This document shows positions 1 through 9,372 of a stretch of DNA of 64,000 bases, one piece after another. Source of the DNA: UBA7455 sp026713185. Lineage in GTDB: Bacteria; Pseudomonadota; Gammaproteobacteria; Pseudomonadales; Azotimanducaceae. The first letter of the stretch is position 1; every line of letters begins with the position of its first letter. The notes under the pieces are model-generated. The model did not search any database, was not told the origin of the DNA, and saw only the letters and a program-made list of their open reading frames with translations. Made by a program: the position numbers and the translations under genes. The DNA lies in contig OY762456.1 of the NCBI GenBank assembly GCA_963665785.1, positions 2,542,001-2,606,000 on the forward strand, written 5' to 3'.

Positions 1-1260
1 TGAGTTTGCCACCGCATTAATCATCTTGGAGCCGTTTTTGGTAATTCCACCCTGTTCAAAGTCGGTGCCAACGATAAATCCTGTAATGTTGTGCAGGAAC
101 AGCAGCGGTACATCGATTTGATTACACAACTGAATAAACTGTGTTGCCTTTTCGGCAGATTCAGACAACAGGGGACCATTGTTACCCAGAATGCCAATCG
201 GATAGCCATCGATAGAAGCCCAGCCGCAGACCAGCGTTGGACCATACAAAGGCTTGAAATCCTCAAATCGTGAACCATCAACTATTCGGGCGATGACTTC
301 TCGCATATCGAATGGCGCCTTCAGATCTTTGGATACGATGCCCAACAACTCTTCCGGGTCGTATATCGGATCATCCGGGGGTAATGTTGGACCAGGACCC
401 AGTTTCCGCCAGTTCAGATGTTCAATGACATCGCGACACATGCGTATGCCGTCATGTTCATCTTCTGCCAGGTAATCCCCCAGTCCGGAGATCTTGGTAT
501 GCATGTCGGCTCCACCCAGACTCTCGTCGTCGGCATCTTCACCTGTTGCCATCTTGACCAGAGGTGGTCCACCCAGAAAGACTTTGGATTGATTCTTGAT
601 GAAAATGTTGTAGTCACTCATGCCAGGCTGATATGCACCACCCGCGGTGGAACTTCCAAAGACCACTGAAACGGTAGGGATACGCATTTTCGAAAGTTCT
701 GTTATTTCATAAAACAATCTACCGGATTCAGCAAAATGTCCCGTCGTTGCCTGTAATCTCGGCTTTTCCTGACCGCCGCCACTGCCACCGCGGCTACCCC
801 CTCCAGTATTACCACGCAGGTCGGCGCCTGCAGATTCTACGAATTGGACATAGGGCAGACGATTCATCCTGGAGACTTCCAGTCCTCGCATCAGTTTCTT
901 GCTGTTGAAGGCATTAAATGCACCGGCACGCACTGAAGGATCATGACCCAGAATCACACATTCGGTATCGGAAATGATGCCGATGCCAACAACAAATCCG
1001 GAACCGGTTTTTATACTGGAGTGTGCTGCCGCCAGTGGACTGATCTCAAAAAACGGCGAGTCCCGGTCCAGCACCAGGGAGATTCTCTTACGCAGTGGCA
1101 ATTTGTTTCGGGACCGTAACCTCTCCATGGCTTCTTTGCCCCCTCCCTCTGCAGCCTCATGATGGAGAACATCAATATACTCAAGCATCTCAAGCATATC
1201 GGTCCTGTTTTTCTGATACTCCTGTGAGCGGGTATCCAGTCTGGATTTAATTACCTGCAT
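1..1260 (-). CDS. Acyl-CoA carboxylase, carboxyltransferase (beta) subunit, 3' end beyond window
   Basis: The reading frame is open from an ATG at 1260 down to base 1, giving 420 codons; the C-terminus lies outside the window. The protein belongs to the biotin-dependent acyl-CoA carboxylase beta family (propionyl-, methylcrotonyl- or geranyl-CoA carboxylase type), which moves CO2 from carboxybiotin to an acyl-CoA. Visible marks are the oxyanion segment GSSTAGGAYQPGMSDYN near residues 203-219 and the C-domain motif HNITGFIVGTDFEQGG near residue 390. A Gly/Ser-rich stretch (GGGSRGGSGGG, about residues 152-162) sits where relatives carry a charged loop. Family members are about 535 residues, so roughly 115 are missing. 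The biotin carboxylase partner is not in the window, so the substrate cannot be assigned. The surrounding beta-oxidation genes suggest branched acyl-CoA breakdown; that is inference. Confidence 0.9.
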   Translation of the reverse strand, partial: MQVIKSRLDTRSQEYQKNRTDMLEMLEYIDVLHHEAAEGGGKEAMERLRSRNKLPLRKRISLVLDRDSPFFEISPLAAAHSSIKTGSGFVVGIGIISDTECVILGHDPSVRAGAFNAFNSKKLMRGLEVSRMNRLPYVQFVESAGADLRGNTGGGSRGGSGGGQEKPRLQATTGHFAESGRLFYEITELSKMRIPTVSVVFGSSTAGGAYQPGMSDYNIFIKNQSKVFLGGPPLVKMATGEDADDESLGGADMHTKISGLGDYLAEDEHDGIRMCRDVIEHLNWRKLGPGPTLPPDDPIYDPEELLGIVSKDLKAPFDMREVIARIVDGSRFEDFKPLYGPTLVCGWASIDGYPIGILGNNGPLLSESAEKATQFIQLCNQIDVPLLFLHNITGFIVGTDFEQGGITKNGSKMINAVANS

Positions 1261-1379
1261 ATGTTTCTCATTCTTATTGACTTAACCTGATCATAATGGC
1301 GGCACAATATGGCGGCAAATGCTATAGATATATTTTGTCCCGGGCAACTTTACCTGAAAGGCAGACATTCAACGGTTGA

Positions 1380-2114
1380 TTACTCTTGCCTGCGGCGTAT
1401 GGTCGCTTTGATGATCTCCAGATGTTCGGTGGTTTTCCCACTGTTGCTACCTCGCTCTTCGAGAGCCTTCAGCGTTTCCTCTCCGGTAATCAATTCACCG
1501 AAGATCGTGTGGTTACCATCAAGATGCCTGGCTGGAGCAAAGGTAATAAAGAATTGACTTCCATCCGTCCCCGGTCCCGCATTTGCCATGCTGAGGAGCC
1601 CTGGACGATCATGCGACAAACCGGAAGAGAATTCGCCCTGGTATTGATATCCAGGCCCACCCCTTCCAGTACCCGTAGGGTCACCTCCCTGTGCCATAAA
1701 TCCCGGTATTACCCGATGAAAGATTACATCATCATAGAATCCCAACTCTGTGAGATAAACGGTACTGGTGACATGCATGGGGGCAGCATCATGAAACAAT
1801 CGAAAACTCATCCCTCCCATGTTGGTGTCAAGATCCCAGTGGTAGGTATCACCTGATTCAAAACTCATGATATCCGGTACAGTCAACTGTAGTTTCCAGT
1901 ATGGATTGCTCTTGTCTACCGGATTGGTAACTTCAGGTTCCGGGGTCAAATCGACAACAGTGGTTTCCTCCGGGATCGATTCAGCAGCACTTTTCTCCGG
2001 GGTCAATTCGACAGCAGTGCTTTCCTCATCTGGTGTCGCCCGGGAGCAGGCAGATACTGATACCAGAACAACTGTCATCATTACTGCCATGTATATTGCA
2101 GATACCCGATTCAT
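1380..2114 (-). CDS. Cyclophilin-type peptidyl-prolyl isomerase, lipoprotein
   Basis: Peptidyl-prolyl cis-trans isomerase of the cyclophilin family, predicted to act in the periplasm. I start it at the ATG at 2114, preceded by GGAG at proper spacing, rather than at the first upstream ATG at 2168; this gives 244 residues. The N-terminus is a lipoprotein signal (hydrophobic run ending VSVSAC), so the mature protein begins at Cys. A Glu/Thr/Pro-rich linker follows with an imperfect repeat (TAVELTPE, TVVDLTPE). The catalytic domain is complete: FHRVIPGFM, GGDPTGTGRGGPG, SMANAGPGTDGSQFFIT and HLDGNHTIFGE. It is transcribed alone, between the carboxylase and the broken glutaminyl cyclotransferase. 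A periplasmic folding role is inferred from the signal. Confidence 0.9.
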   Translation of the reverse strand: MNRVSAIYMAVMMTVVLVSVSACSRATPDEESTAVELTPEKSAAESIPEETTVVDLTPEPEVTNPVDKSNPYWKLQLTVPDIMSFESGDTYHWDLDTNMGGMSFRLFHDAAPMHVTSTVYLTELGFYDDVIFHRVIPGFMAQGGDPTGTGRGGPGYQYQGEFSSGLSHDRPGLLSMANAGPGTDGSQFFITFAPARHLDGNHTIFGELITGEETLKALEERGSNSGKTTEHLEIIKATIRRRQE

Positions 2115-2453
2115 AACTATCTCCATCCTGAAAAAAACCGATTGAATGCAACCTGTATAACGTGACAACGATCTCTGACCGTCAACGACAAGAGAACGTT
2201 CTGATTCTGCTTTTCAGAGCGGAAAAAGAGTATAGGAAAATTTCACTGGAAGCCAGCAAACCTGACTTTTGACACAAAGCTGAATCCACATTCATTCCCG
2301 CGCGCCAATCCAGTGATAGACTCTATTGACCCGGTACAGTTAACGTATTTTCTTACATTCATATTTGTAAATATATACATATCAATTATTTAAAATATTA
2401 TATTAATGTTATTTATTACTTAAATAGATATGATTGAAAGTTAACGCCAAAGT
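2115..2453. other. Intergenic region, AT-rich in its distal half
   Basis: About 340 bases without a convincing gene. Bases 2340-2440 are strongly AT-rich. On the minus strand, TATACT near 2235 could be a -10 element for the cyclophilin gene, but no good -35 is seen. I see no RNA gene or repeat. Confidence 0.4.
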
Positions 2454-3239
2454 CTATCGCTGCCTGGTTAAATCCGACCATAATGAATACTTTTCTGTCA
2501 TTCCATAAATATACGAATACCGCTTTCCTGTGATGTAAACACGTTGCAATTCATCATTAAAAGCAATTCCATTCAACACGATTTCCCTGTTATTGCGCTC
2601 ATCCACCGATACCAGACCGGCAAAATGCATGCGCGCTTTCACCTGTCCGGATTGCGGATCAATTCTGACGATGTCTTCAGTGGGATAAACGTTGGCCCAA
2701 ATCTCTCCACGAATAAATTCGAGTTCATTCAAGTGGCTTAATGGTTTATCTCTTTCCCTGACTTCAACGGTTTTCACGATTTCGAAGGTTTGCGGATCAC
2801 GAAAATACAGCGTTGCACTGCCGTTGCTCATGATCAGATGATCACCATTATGAGTTAACCCCCAACCCTCCATCTTGTAATAGAAGCGCTTGATGGGTTC
2901 AAAGGTTTTGCTGTGGTATACGAACGCGGTGCCTTCACGCTAGGTAAGCTGAATCAACTGATTCCGGAACAGCGTCAGACCTTCCGCAAAGTATGTGGAC
3001 GGCAAATTAACCTGTTGTAATACTTCACCTGTCTTCGGGTCCAGTCGACGAAGGGATGAGTGGCCATACAACCCGGTACTCTCATAAAGGTATCCTTCAT
3101 GGAACAACAATCCCTGGGTAAAGGCATGCTCGTCGTGTGGAATGCGATCTTCGATTTTAAAACCTGCAGTATCGTTATGACAGGCCGAAAGACAGCAAAC
3201 AACTGACAGAATGATTCCACAAAGACATGAGTCAGACAT
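2454..3239 (-). pseudogene. Glutaminyl-peptide cyclotransferase, interrupted by an in-frame amber codon
   Basis: Two blocks in the same reading frame make one glutaminyl cyclotransferase of the beta-propeller (plant/bacterial) type, which converts N-terminal Gln to pyroglutamate. The N-terminal part has a lipoprotein signal (LSVVCCLSAC) and the family motifs HDEHAFTQGLLF, ESTGLYGHSSLR and TYFAEGLTL. The frame then hits TAG at 2942-2940 within QLT-stop-REGTAFVY; family members have Trp here (LTW), so one G-to-A change (TGG to TAG) explains the stop. Downstream, EGWGLTHNG, LNELEF and IWANVYPTEDIVRIDP continue in frame to 2454. Length with read-through is 261 codons, normal for the family. There is no frameshift or other visible damage, so inactivation is recent, or the base is a sequencing error, or the codon is suppressed. 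Confidence 0.85.
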
Positions 3240-3487
3240 GAGACGGGAACACTTACTGAAGAATTATTCGAAATTATAAATCATCAGAACTTTACGAATC
3301 CTGATTCCTGAAAATTTTTTAAGTGCCTTATTATTGCAAGAAGCTGAAGTCAGCCACCGACAATGATGCTTCCAGAAACAGTGAATGTCTGCCAACAGCA
3401 TGCTCTGATTTGAATTATTGCGAAAAATTTGAATCTTGCCCACGGTGATGGATATAGTGACCTCTGAATCAATCACTTTGAGACAAT

Positions 3488-4354
3488 ATGAAACTAGTCA
3501 CGTTTATTGAAAACAGTATTTCACGCATCGGAATCTTAAAGGATGATGGCGTTATTGATCTGAACCGGGCAGCACCCGATCTTGCCACGGACATGCTGAC
3601 CTTTCTGGAAGGTGGAGATGCCGCCATGGAGAAGGCTGCAGGCGTTGCAGACAGTGACATTCACTACGCCACCAATGAGATACAACTGAAGTGCCCCATA
3701 TCAAAACCGCCCATGATCCTCGCCATTGGGTTGAACTACAGGGCGCATGCTGAAGAGACCGGATCGAAATTACCCGAAGTCCCTATGGTCTTCACCAAAC
3801 AGCAGACGTGCGCCAATGGCCCTTTTGATGACATTTATGCTCCACCCGAATCAAAACTTCTTGATTATGAGGGTGAACTCGGTGTTGTCATCGGCAAACG
3901 TTGCCGTCGGGTTCGGCGGGAAGAAGCAGAAGACGTCATTGCAGGTTACTGTATTGTTAACGATGTCAGTGTCAGAGACTGGCAAGCCCGAGGGGCGCCC
4001 GCCAGTTTCACCATGGGTAAGTCCTGGGATACCCACGGACCCATGGGTCCATCAATCGTCACCAGAGACGAAGCAGGTGATCCACATCAGCATCAGTTGA
4101 AAACATGGGTCAATGGCGAACTGCGTCAAAACTCCAATACCAGCGATTTGATCTTTGACTGTTTCGACCTTATCCAATTCATTTCCACTGCGTTTACACT
4201 GGTCCCGGGCACAATCATATCGACAGGAACACCGAGTGGAGTTGCCGCTGCCATGAAACCTCCAGCCTGGCTGGTCCCTGGCGATATCGTCAGAATAGAA
4301 ATTGACAAGCTGGGACATATTGAAAACAAAATCATCGCAGAACCGATTCAATGA
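3488..4354 (+). CDS. Fumarylacetoacetate hydrolase (FAH) family protein
   Basis: A 288-residue member of the FAH superfamily: metal-dependent hydrolases, decarboxylases or isomerases acting on 2-oxo/acylpyruvate compounds from aromatic catabolism. The core starts at AIGLNYRAHAEETG (about residue 79). The metal-binding acidic residues are in LDYEGELGVVIGK, followed by GYCIVNDVSVRDWQ, the loop GKSWDTHGPMGPSI, and the C-terminal block GTIISTGTPSGV and LVPGDIVRIEIDKLGHIEN. The N-terminal about 70 residues are the usual FAH N-domain (VTFIENSISRIGIL). It stands alone, convergent with the esterase downstream. The ATG at 3488 has only a weak ribosome site (GAGACAAT). Several reactions occur in this family, so substrate is not assigned. 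Confidence 0.9.
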   Translation: MKLVTFIENSISRIGILKDDGVIDLNRAAPDLATDMLTFLEGGDAAMEKAAGVADSDIHYATNEIQLKCPISKPPMILAIGLNYRAHAEETGSKLPEVPMVFTKQQTCANGPFDDIYAPPESKLLDYEGELGVVIGKRCRRVRREEAEDVIAGYCIVNDVSVRDWQARGAPASFTMGKSWDTHGPMGPSIVTRDEAGDPHQHQLKTWVNGELRQNSNTSDLIFDCFDLIQFISTAFTLVPGTIISTGTPSGVAAAMKPPAWLVPGDIVRIEIDKLGHIENKIIAEPIQ

Positions 4355-4391
4355 ATCGTCTTTTTACCATCTAATTCCTCCAGTTGAATGA

Positions 4392-5429
4392 TCATGTAGC
4401 AGTATTGTCCTTGACCAACTTCTCGTAGAGAAAAGGTAACGATATATCCATGCGGTAATCCACTGATGAATGATTGTCGCTGAATTCTTCATAGCGATGG
4501 TCAATTTCAAGTTCTTCAAGTCGCTTCACCAGTTGTCTGGCGCCGAATAACAGCTTGTACTGATCCTTTATTCCACAGTCGATGTAGACCCCTTTCAAAG
4601 ATTTCAGGCTGGCCTGTACATCCTCTCTCTCAATCATTAATACCGGGTCCCACTTCTGCCATTGATCCCAGCGCTCTGGAATGACTTCACAGGTATCTGT
4701 AGTGACCGGCAACTGAATCCCCCAGGGAGTTTCCGGGTCCGGATCATAGGTAGCCGCCATCGCCAGCATCATCATGGTGTGCAGATCATTAACCTTGCGC
4801 CCGGTGTTAAACTTGTTCATAAAGCCTGAAACCTTGTTCTCGTGTTCGGACAATTTCATCAGGACACCAGGCATTTCCGGCAGATAGCAGCGATCAAATC
4901 CCATATCACCGGAGTGACAGGCGATGGCGCCCCAATAATCAGCGTATATCATCCCATGCACGATGGCGCCATAACCACCACTGGATTTGCCAAACAATCC
5001 CCGGTTCTCCCGGCCTTTTCTGACGCGATAGCGGGTTTCGATAGCCGGTATCATTTCATCGGTGAGGAATTGACCCCAGTTTCCCATCACGTCAGAATTG
5101 ATATATTGATTGCCTCCCAGGGCGGTAAAACAATCCGGTAAGGCTACTATCACCTTACCCATTTTCCCTTCGTTGACAAGCCGGTCAACACGCTGCGGCA
5201 CGGTCTCCTGAAAAGCTTTCCAGGCAATGTGTCCAAAGCCGCTGCCGGTAAAACCGACGATATCTACCAGTAAGGGATATTCCTGGTTTGAGTCGGAGTA
5301 TCCATCCGGCAGATATACCGCAACCGTCCGATCGACCGGATCTCCCAGGACATTGTTGGTGAGTGCACTGGAGTTGATCTCAAAAAACTCTATGCGTCCT
5401 TCTGGTCTTTGAAAGTTGTGTTTCGGCAA
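4392..5429 (-). CDS. Alpha/beta-hydrolase, esterase D / enterochelin-esterase-like
   Basis: A 345-residue putative serine esterase of the esterase-D-like group. The nucleophile elbow is GLFGKSSGGYGA (G-x-S-x-G) near residue 147, after the strand PLLVDIVGFTGSG that carries the oxyanion region. Asp in IDCGIKDQY and His in FSDNHSSVDYR near the C-terminus fit the remaining triad positions. The N-terminal segment VDRTVAVYLPDGYSDSN is typical of these enzymes. There is no signal peptide. The frame opens with TTG at 5429; the nearby ATG at 5436 is in another frame and runs into a stop, so a TTG start behind GAGG is the best choice. It ends convergently with the FAH-family gene and lies 43 bases downstream of the FadJ-like gene, so the two may be co-transcribed. 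Substrate unknown. Confidence 0.85.
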   Translation of the reverse strand: MPKHNFQRPEGRIEFFEINSSALTNNVLGDPVDRTVAVYLPDGYSDSNQEYPLLVDIVGFTGSGFGHIAWKAFQETVPQRVDRLVNEGKMGKVIVALPDCFTALGGNQYINSDVMGNWGQFLTDEMIPAIETRYRVRKGRENRGLFGKSSGGYGAIVHGMIYADYWGAIACHSGDMGFDRCYLPEMPGVLMKLSEHENKVSGFMNKFNTGRKVNDLHTMMMLAMAATYDPDPETPWGIQLPVTTDTCEVIPERWDQWQKWDPVLMIEREDVQASLKSLKGVYIDCGIKDQYKLLFGARQLVKRLEELEIDHRYEEFSDNHSSVDYRMDISLPFLYEKLVKDNTAT

Positions 5430-5472
5430 GGCGCATTACCTCAATTGTATTCCACTGGTATCGAGCAATTCA

Positions 5473-7575
5473 TCAGGCATCCAGAGAAGCAAAGTTTCTG
5501 CCCTCGCGCACCAGTTTCCTGAGCAAATTTGAGGGTTTCCATACATCATCTCCACTCTCTTCGTGGAAACGTTCTATATCCGCCAGTACATTATCGAGTC
5601 CCCGGGTATCGGCATACCACATCGGACCACCGACGTGTGCCGGAAAACCATAGCCGTTGACATAGACAGTATCAATGTCACCGGCACGCAGGGCATGACC
5701 TTCATCAAGCAACATGGCTCCAATATTCACCAATGGATAGATACATCGTTTTAATATTTCGTCATCGGAAAACGACTTTTGAGGACGACCCAGTTCTTCA
5801 GCAACCTTTCTTATAACCTCGTCCGCTTCCGGGTCCGGCAGTGGGGTCCTGTCACCTGGCTCGTATCGATAGAAACCCTTGCCGTTCTTCTGGCCGTAGC
5901 GGCCAAGATCACACAGTCCATCCGTGATCCTGGTGGTGATGTCGTTAGAACCACCGACCATCTTGCGTGCCCGCCATCCCAGGTCCAAACCCACCATATC
6001 CGCCATGGCAAACGGCCCCATCGCAAGACCAAAGTTATAGATAACCTCATCGATCCGGGACGGCATAGCCCCTTCCAGAATCATGAGATTAGCCTGTCTG
6101 CCATAACCTCCGATCATCCGGTTTCCTATAAATCCGGGACAGTTGCCTGCTACTACTGATACTTTGTCCAATCTCTTACCCAGCGCCATGGCCGAGGCGA
6201 GAGTCACAGGTGAGGATTTTTCACCTTTTATAACCTCCAGCAGACGCATAACATTTGCCGGACTGAAAAAGTGCATGCCACAAACGTCAGCAGGTCTTGA
6301 TGTAACCGCGGCAATGGCATCCACATCCAGCCCGGATGTATTGGTTGCCAACAATGAACCCGGCTTCATGATGCTGTCCAGCCGTTTAAAAATTTCCTTT
6401 TTGAGGTCCAGGTTTTCATACACCGCTTCGATTACAACATCACCATCCCCCAGATCGTCGAAATTCACAGTCGGGATGATGAGCGCCATTCGCTCATCCA
6501 TTGCAGCCTGGGACAACCTGCCTCTCGACACAGTACGAGCGTAGTTTGATTCAATGACCTTGATTCCTCTCGCCAGATTGTCAGCATCATTATCATGCAC
6601 CCTTACCGGGATACCGGCATTGGCAAAACACATGGCGATCCCACCACCCATGGTACCGGCGCCCACAATTGATCCCTTGTTAATTTCAATCAGCGACAGA
6701 TCTTTTGTCAGACCCGGTATTTTGTTGGCTGCACGTTCAGCAAAGAAAATGTGAATAAGCGCCTCGCGCTGTGGGTCAGCCAGGCACTCGGAAAATCTTT
6801 CCCGTTCAAAATCGAGTCCAGCATCAAAATCATTGGTATTTACTGCTGTTTCGATGCATTTAAGAATCTGTACAGGTGCGAACCGACCCCGTTGATTCTT
6901 CTCAATCTGTGCGCCAACTTTGGCCAGGATAGCGCTATCCCCCCGGTCTGCGCGAATCTTTTCGTCCATATCACGTATTCTGCGAAGGGGGTTTGCGGAT
7001 ACGACAATTTCCCGTGCATAGTCGATGGCTTCCTCAATCAGGTCACCTTCGGCGATCCTGTCGATAATACCCATTTGCAATGCCGGGGGCGCCGCTACAG
7101 GATCACCCGTCAACATGATACCCGCCGCGGCTTTTGCACCAATCAGACGCGGCAAACGTTGAGTACCACCAGCCCCCGGCAGCAGGCCCAGTTTGACTTC
7201 CGGCAGTCCTACCGGAGCTGTTGGCGCCGCAATCCGATAGTTACAGCACAGGGCAACCTCCAGCCCGCCTCCGAACGCCGTACCATTTATCGCCGCGATG
7301 ATCGGTTTCACGGACTTATCCATAATCTTTAACACTGCGTGCAAACTGGCGCCTTCAGAAGCCGCGGCGCCAAATTCACTGATGTCGGCGCCGGCTATAA
7401 ATGCCCGATGAAGACCCGTAATGACAATGCCGGTAACGGCATCATCAGCCAATGCCTGATTTACGCCATCAAACAGGCCTTGTCGAACACCTGATGACAG
7501 TGGATTGACAGGTGGATTATCAATACTCAACAGCGCAATGTCGCCGCGAACCTCGTAGTGGACGGTGCCTTTCAT
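5473..7575 (-). CDS. Bifunctional enoyl-CoA hydratase / 3-hydroxyacyl-CoA dehydrogenase (FadJ/PBE type)
   Basis: A 700-residue multifunctional beta-oxidation protein that hydrates enoyl-CoA and oxidises L-3-hydroxyacyl-CoA with NAD. The N-terminal crotonase domain (1-190) has the oxyanion segments IAGADISEF and NGTAFGGGLEVAL, and the second catalytic Glu in GLPEVKLGLLPGAGGTQRLP. The dehydrogenase domain starts near residue 300 with the NAD motif GAGTMGGGIAM; its catalytic His lies in CGMHFFSPANVMRLLEV, and tandem C-terminal domains follow (GFIGNRMI, NGYGFPAHVGGPMWYAD). Length and order match peroxisomal bifunctional enzyme and FadJ; the separate thiolase partner is not in the window. It fits the acyl-CoA dehydrogenase and carboxylase genes nearby. 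Confidence 0.95.
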   Translation of the reverse strand: MKGTVHYEVRGDIALLSIDNPPVNPLSSGVRQGLFDGVNQALADDAVTGIVITGLHRAFIAGADISEFGAAASEGASLHAVLKIMDKSVKPIIAAINGTAFGGGLEVALCCNYRIAAPTAPVGLPEVKLGLLPGAGGTQRLPRLIGAKAAAGIMLTGDPVAAPPALQMGIIDRIAEGDLIEEAIDYAREIVVSANPLRRIRDMDEKIRADRGDSAILAKVGAQIEKNQRGRFAPVQILKCIETAVNTNDFDAGLDFERERFSECLADPQREALIHIFFAERAANKIPGLTKDLSLIEINKGSIVGAGTMGGGIAMCFANAGIPVRVHDNDADNLARGIKVIESNYARTVSRGRLSQAAMDERMALIIPTVNFDDLGDGDVVIEAVYENLDLKKEIFKRLDSIMKPGSLLATNTSGLDVDAIAAVTSRPADVCGMHFFSPANVMRLLEVIKGEKSSPVTLASAMALGKRLDKVSVVAGNCPGFIGNRMIGGYGRQANLMILEGAMPSRIDEVIYNFGLAMGPFAMADMVGLDLGWRARKMVGGSNDITTRITDGLCDLGRYGQKNGKGFYRYEPGDRTPLPDPEADEVIRKVAEELGRPQKSFSDDEILKRCIYPLVNIGAMLLDEGHALRAGDIDTVYVNGYGFPAHVGGPMWYADTRGLDNVLADIERFHEESGDDVWKPSNLLRKLVREGRNFASLDA

Positions 7576-7664
7576 TCTGAATTTTCCATATTTGCATTTT
7601 AAAGAGCACAGAGTATATCGTAATCCGTGCCAGGATAAGACAGTTCACATCATCGGATAAACTT

Positions 7665-8096
7665 ATGGCAACAATGAAGACCATTAAAAACCAGGACAGT
7701 GTCAGTGCTTTCATCGAGAATGTAGAAGATGAACGCAAGCGGGAAGACTGCAGGATGCTGATCAAGATCATGAGTCAGATCACAGGCAGTCAAGCCGCAA
7801 TGTGGGGTAGCAGCATCGTCGGTTTTGGCAGTTACCATTACCGGTACGCAAGCGGCAGAGAGGGTGATTTTTTTCTGACCGGATTCTCGCCGAGAAAGCA
7901 AAACCTCACTGTCTACGTGATGCCTGGTTTCAGTCAGTACGATTCACTGATGCAGAAACTCGGCAAACACAAAGTAGGCAAGTCCTGCCTGTATATGAAA
8001 AAACTGGAAGATGTTGACATCTGGATACTGACCAGATTAATCGATGAGTCCGTGCAGGAGATGCGCAGGAAATACCCGAACTGTCAGACCATCTGA
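7665..8096 (+). CDS. DUF1801 domain protein
   Basis: A 143-residue small soluble protein with a DUF1801 (YdhG-like) fold. Recognisable segments are FIENVEDERKREDCRMLIKI at the start, AAMWGSSIVGFGSYHYRYASG in the middle, FFLTGFSPRKQNLTVYVMPG and KVGKSCLYMKKLEDVDIWIL towards the end. Some relatives are called iron chaperones, but the biochemical role of most members, including this one, is unknown. It is divergent from the FadJ-like gene (90-base gap) and stands alone before the acyl-CoA dehydrogenase-like gene. Confidence 0.85.
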   Translation: MATMKTIKNQDSVSAFIENVEDERKREDCRMLIKIMSQITGSQAAMWGSSIVGFGSYHYRYASGREGDFFLTGFSPRKQNLTVYVMPGFSQYDSLMQKLGKHKVGKSCLYMKKLEDVDIWILTRLIDESVQEMRRKYPNCQTI

Positions 8097-8198
8097 AATA
8101 TCCTCTTCCAATCGCAGTTTGATCACTTTTAACAGATTATTGTTGTCAGATGGTTGAACGTGCTACTTTTTAAAATCAAATAATGTCGGATATTGTGA

Positions 8199-9308
8199 GT
8201 GTCAGTATTGTCTCTGTTTGATCGCATCGCCGATCAATGCATGAATTATGACGACAGTTTCCTGCCGGATGATGTGGTGCATGTACTACGGGAACATCGG
8301 GGCTTTTCCCTGTTGCTGCCGGAAGCATTGGGAGGCCCGCAAATGCCTTTTCCGGACTACCTGCACTTTGTACAATCCGTGGCGACTCTGGATGGGTCTG
8401 CAGGCTGGTGTGTCGCTCAGGGGTCTGTGCTGGCTTCTCTTGCCCGCTTGTTACCCCATGAAACAGCCAAAAAAATATGGGTCAGTCCTGATGTGAGTAT
8501 TGCCAACGGCCCACCAGTCAGAGCTGCTACCAGGCGTGATGGAAACGATTTCATCCTGAGTGGTTGCTGGACTTTCAGCAGCGGGATCAACCATTCTGAC
8601 TGGTTACTGGGTGTTGCCAGTCTGAAACAGGACGGCCAGTCACCTCGCGGTATCTGGCACATTTTTAAAAAGGACAAAGCGAAAATTATCAATACCTGGC
8701 AGGTCGCCGGACTGAAAGGCACCGGGAGTTATCAGTTCGAGGTGGAGGAACTGAGTATTCCTGCCGAAATGACTTTTGAAGCCGGCATACGCAAGGACGA
8801 CCCACACCTGTACCAGATACCGATGAATCTGTTGTTTGCCTGTGGATTTGCATCGGTAGCTCTGGGGGTCTCCCGTGCTGCCCTGAACTTTGCAATAGAT
8901 CGTGTAAAAAGGAAGATCAAGCGACTTGACAGACACTCCATGAGTGACAGTCAGCTGACCCAGGATCAGATTGGCAGAGCAGAAGGACTCTGGCAAAGTG
9001 CTGATAGTTACCTCAGATATCAGGTCTCGGCAGTCTGGGAAGATGTCTGCAGGGAAAATAGTTGTTCGCTTGAAAACCGTGTGAAATTAAGATTGGCCGG
9101 AACACACACGATTCGACAGGCAAAAGAAGTCACCGACATCGTCTATGACCTCTGCAGTACGGACAGTATCTTCCAACGAAACGACATCCAGAGACGATTC
9201 CAGGACATCCACGTTATTTCCCAGCACTTGCAGGGCAGACCCGAGATATACAGTATTGTCGGCCGTCACTATCTCGGTATGCCGGTAAATTCACACCTGG
9301 TGAATTGA
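8199..9308 (+). CDS. Acyl-CoA dehydrogenase-like flavoprotein (Acad_2 / flavin monooxygenase type)
   Basis: A 369-residue protein with the acyl-CoA dehydrogenase fold. The N-terminal helical part contains GFSLLLPEALGGPQMPFPDY, followed by DGSAGWCVAQGS, the beta-domain segment GCWTFSSGINHSDWLLGVA and a C-terminal four-helix part. It resembles the subgroup that includes two-component flavin hydroxylases and atypical dehydrogenases rather than classical fatty acyl-CoA dehydrogenases, which carry a C-terminal catalytic Glu motif that I do not see. The frame opens at GTG 8199; upstream in-frame codons reach TGA at once and the ATG at 8183 is out of frame, so GTG is favoured. The C-terminal codons lie in a 23-base tandem duplication. 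Substrate unknown. Confidence 0.75.
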   Translation: MSVLSLFDRIADQCMNYDDSFLPDDVVHVLREHRGFSLLLPEALGGPQMPFPDYLHFVQSVATLDGSAGWCVAQGSVLASLARLLPHETAKKIWVSPDVSIANGPPVRAATRRDGNDFILSGCWTFSSGINHSDWLLGVASLKQDGQSPRGIWHIFKKDKAKIINTWQVAGLKGTGSYQFEVEELSIPAEMTFEAGIRKDDPHLYQIPMNLLFACGFASVALGVSRAALNFAIDRVKRKIKRLDRHSMSDSQLTQDQIGRAEGLWQSADSYLRYQVSAVWEDVCRENSCSLENRVKLRLAGTHTIRQAKEVTDIVYDLCSTDSIFQRNDIQRRFQDIHVISQHLQGRPEIYSIVGRHYLGMPVNSHLVN

Positions 9309-9332
9309 TAAATTCACATCTGGTCAATTGAT
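9287..9332. repeat. 23-bp tandem duplication at the end of the Acad-like gene
   Basis: Two adjacent 23-base units (9287-9309 and 9310-9332) match at 21 of 23 positions. The first unit holds the stop codon of the preceding gene and contains the inverted repeat AATTCAC-5-GTGAATT. It lies between convergent genes and could form a small terminator-like hairpin, but there is no U-tract. Confidence 0.7.
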
Positions 9333-9372
9333 AATCTCACTTCGAAAACAACGTGCCACGATCTGTAGAATA

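Noticed and set aside
5434..5436. ATG start for the esterase gene
   Set aside because: It is in a different frame and terminates after 18 codons; TTG at 5429 is in frame.
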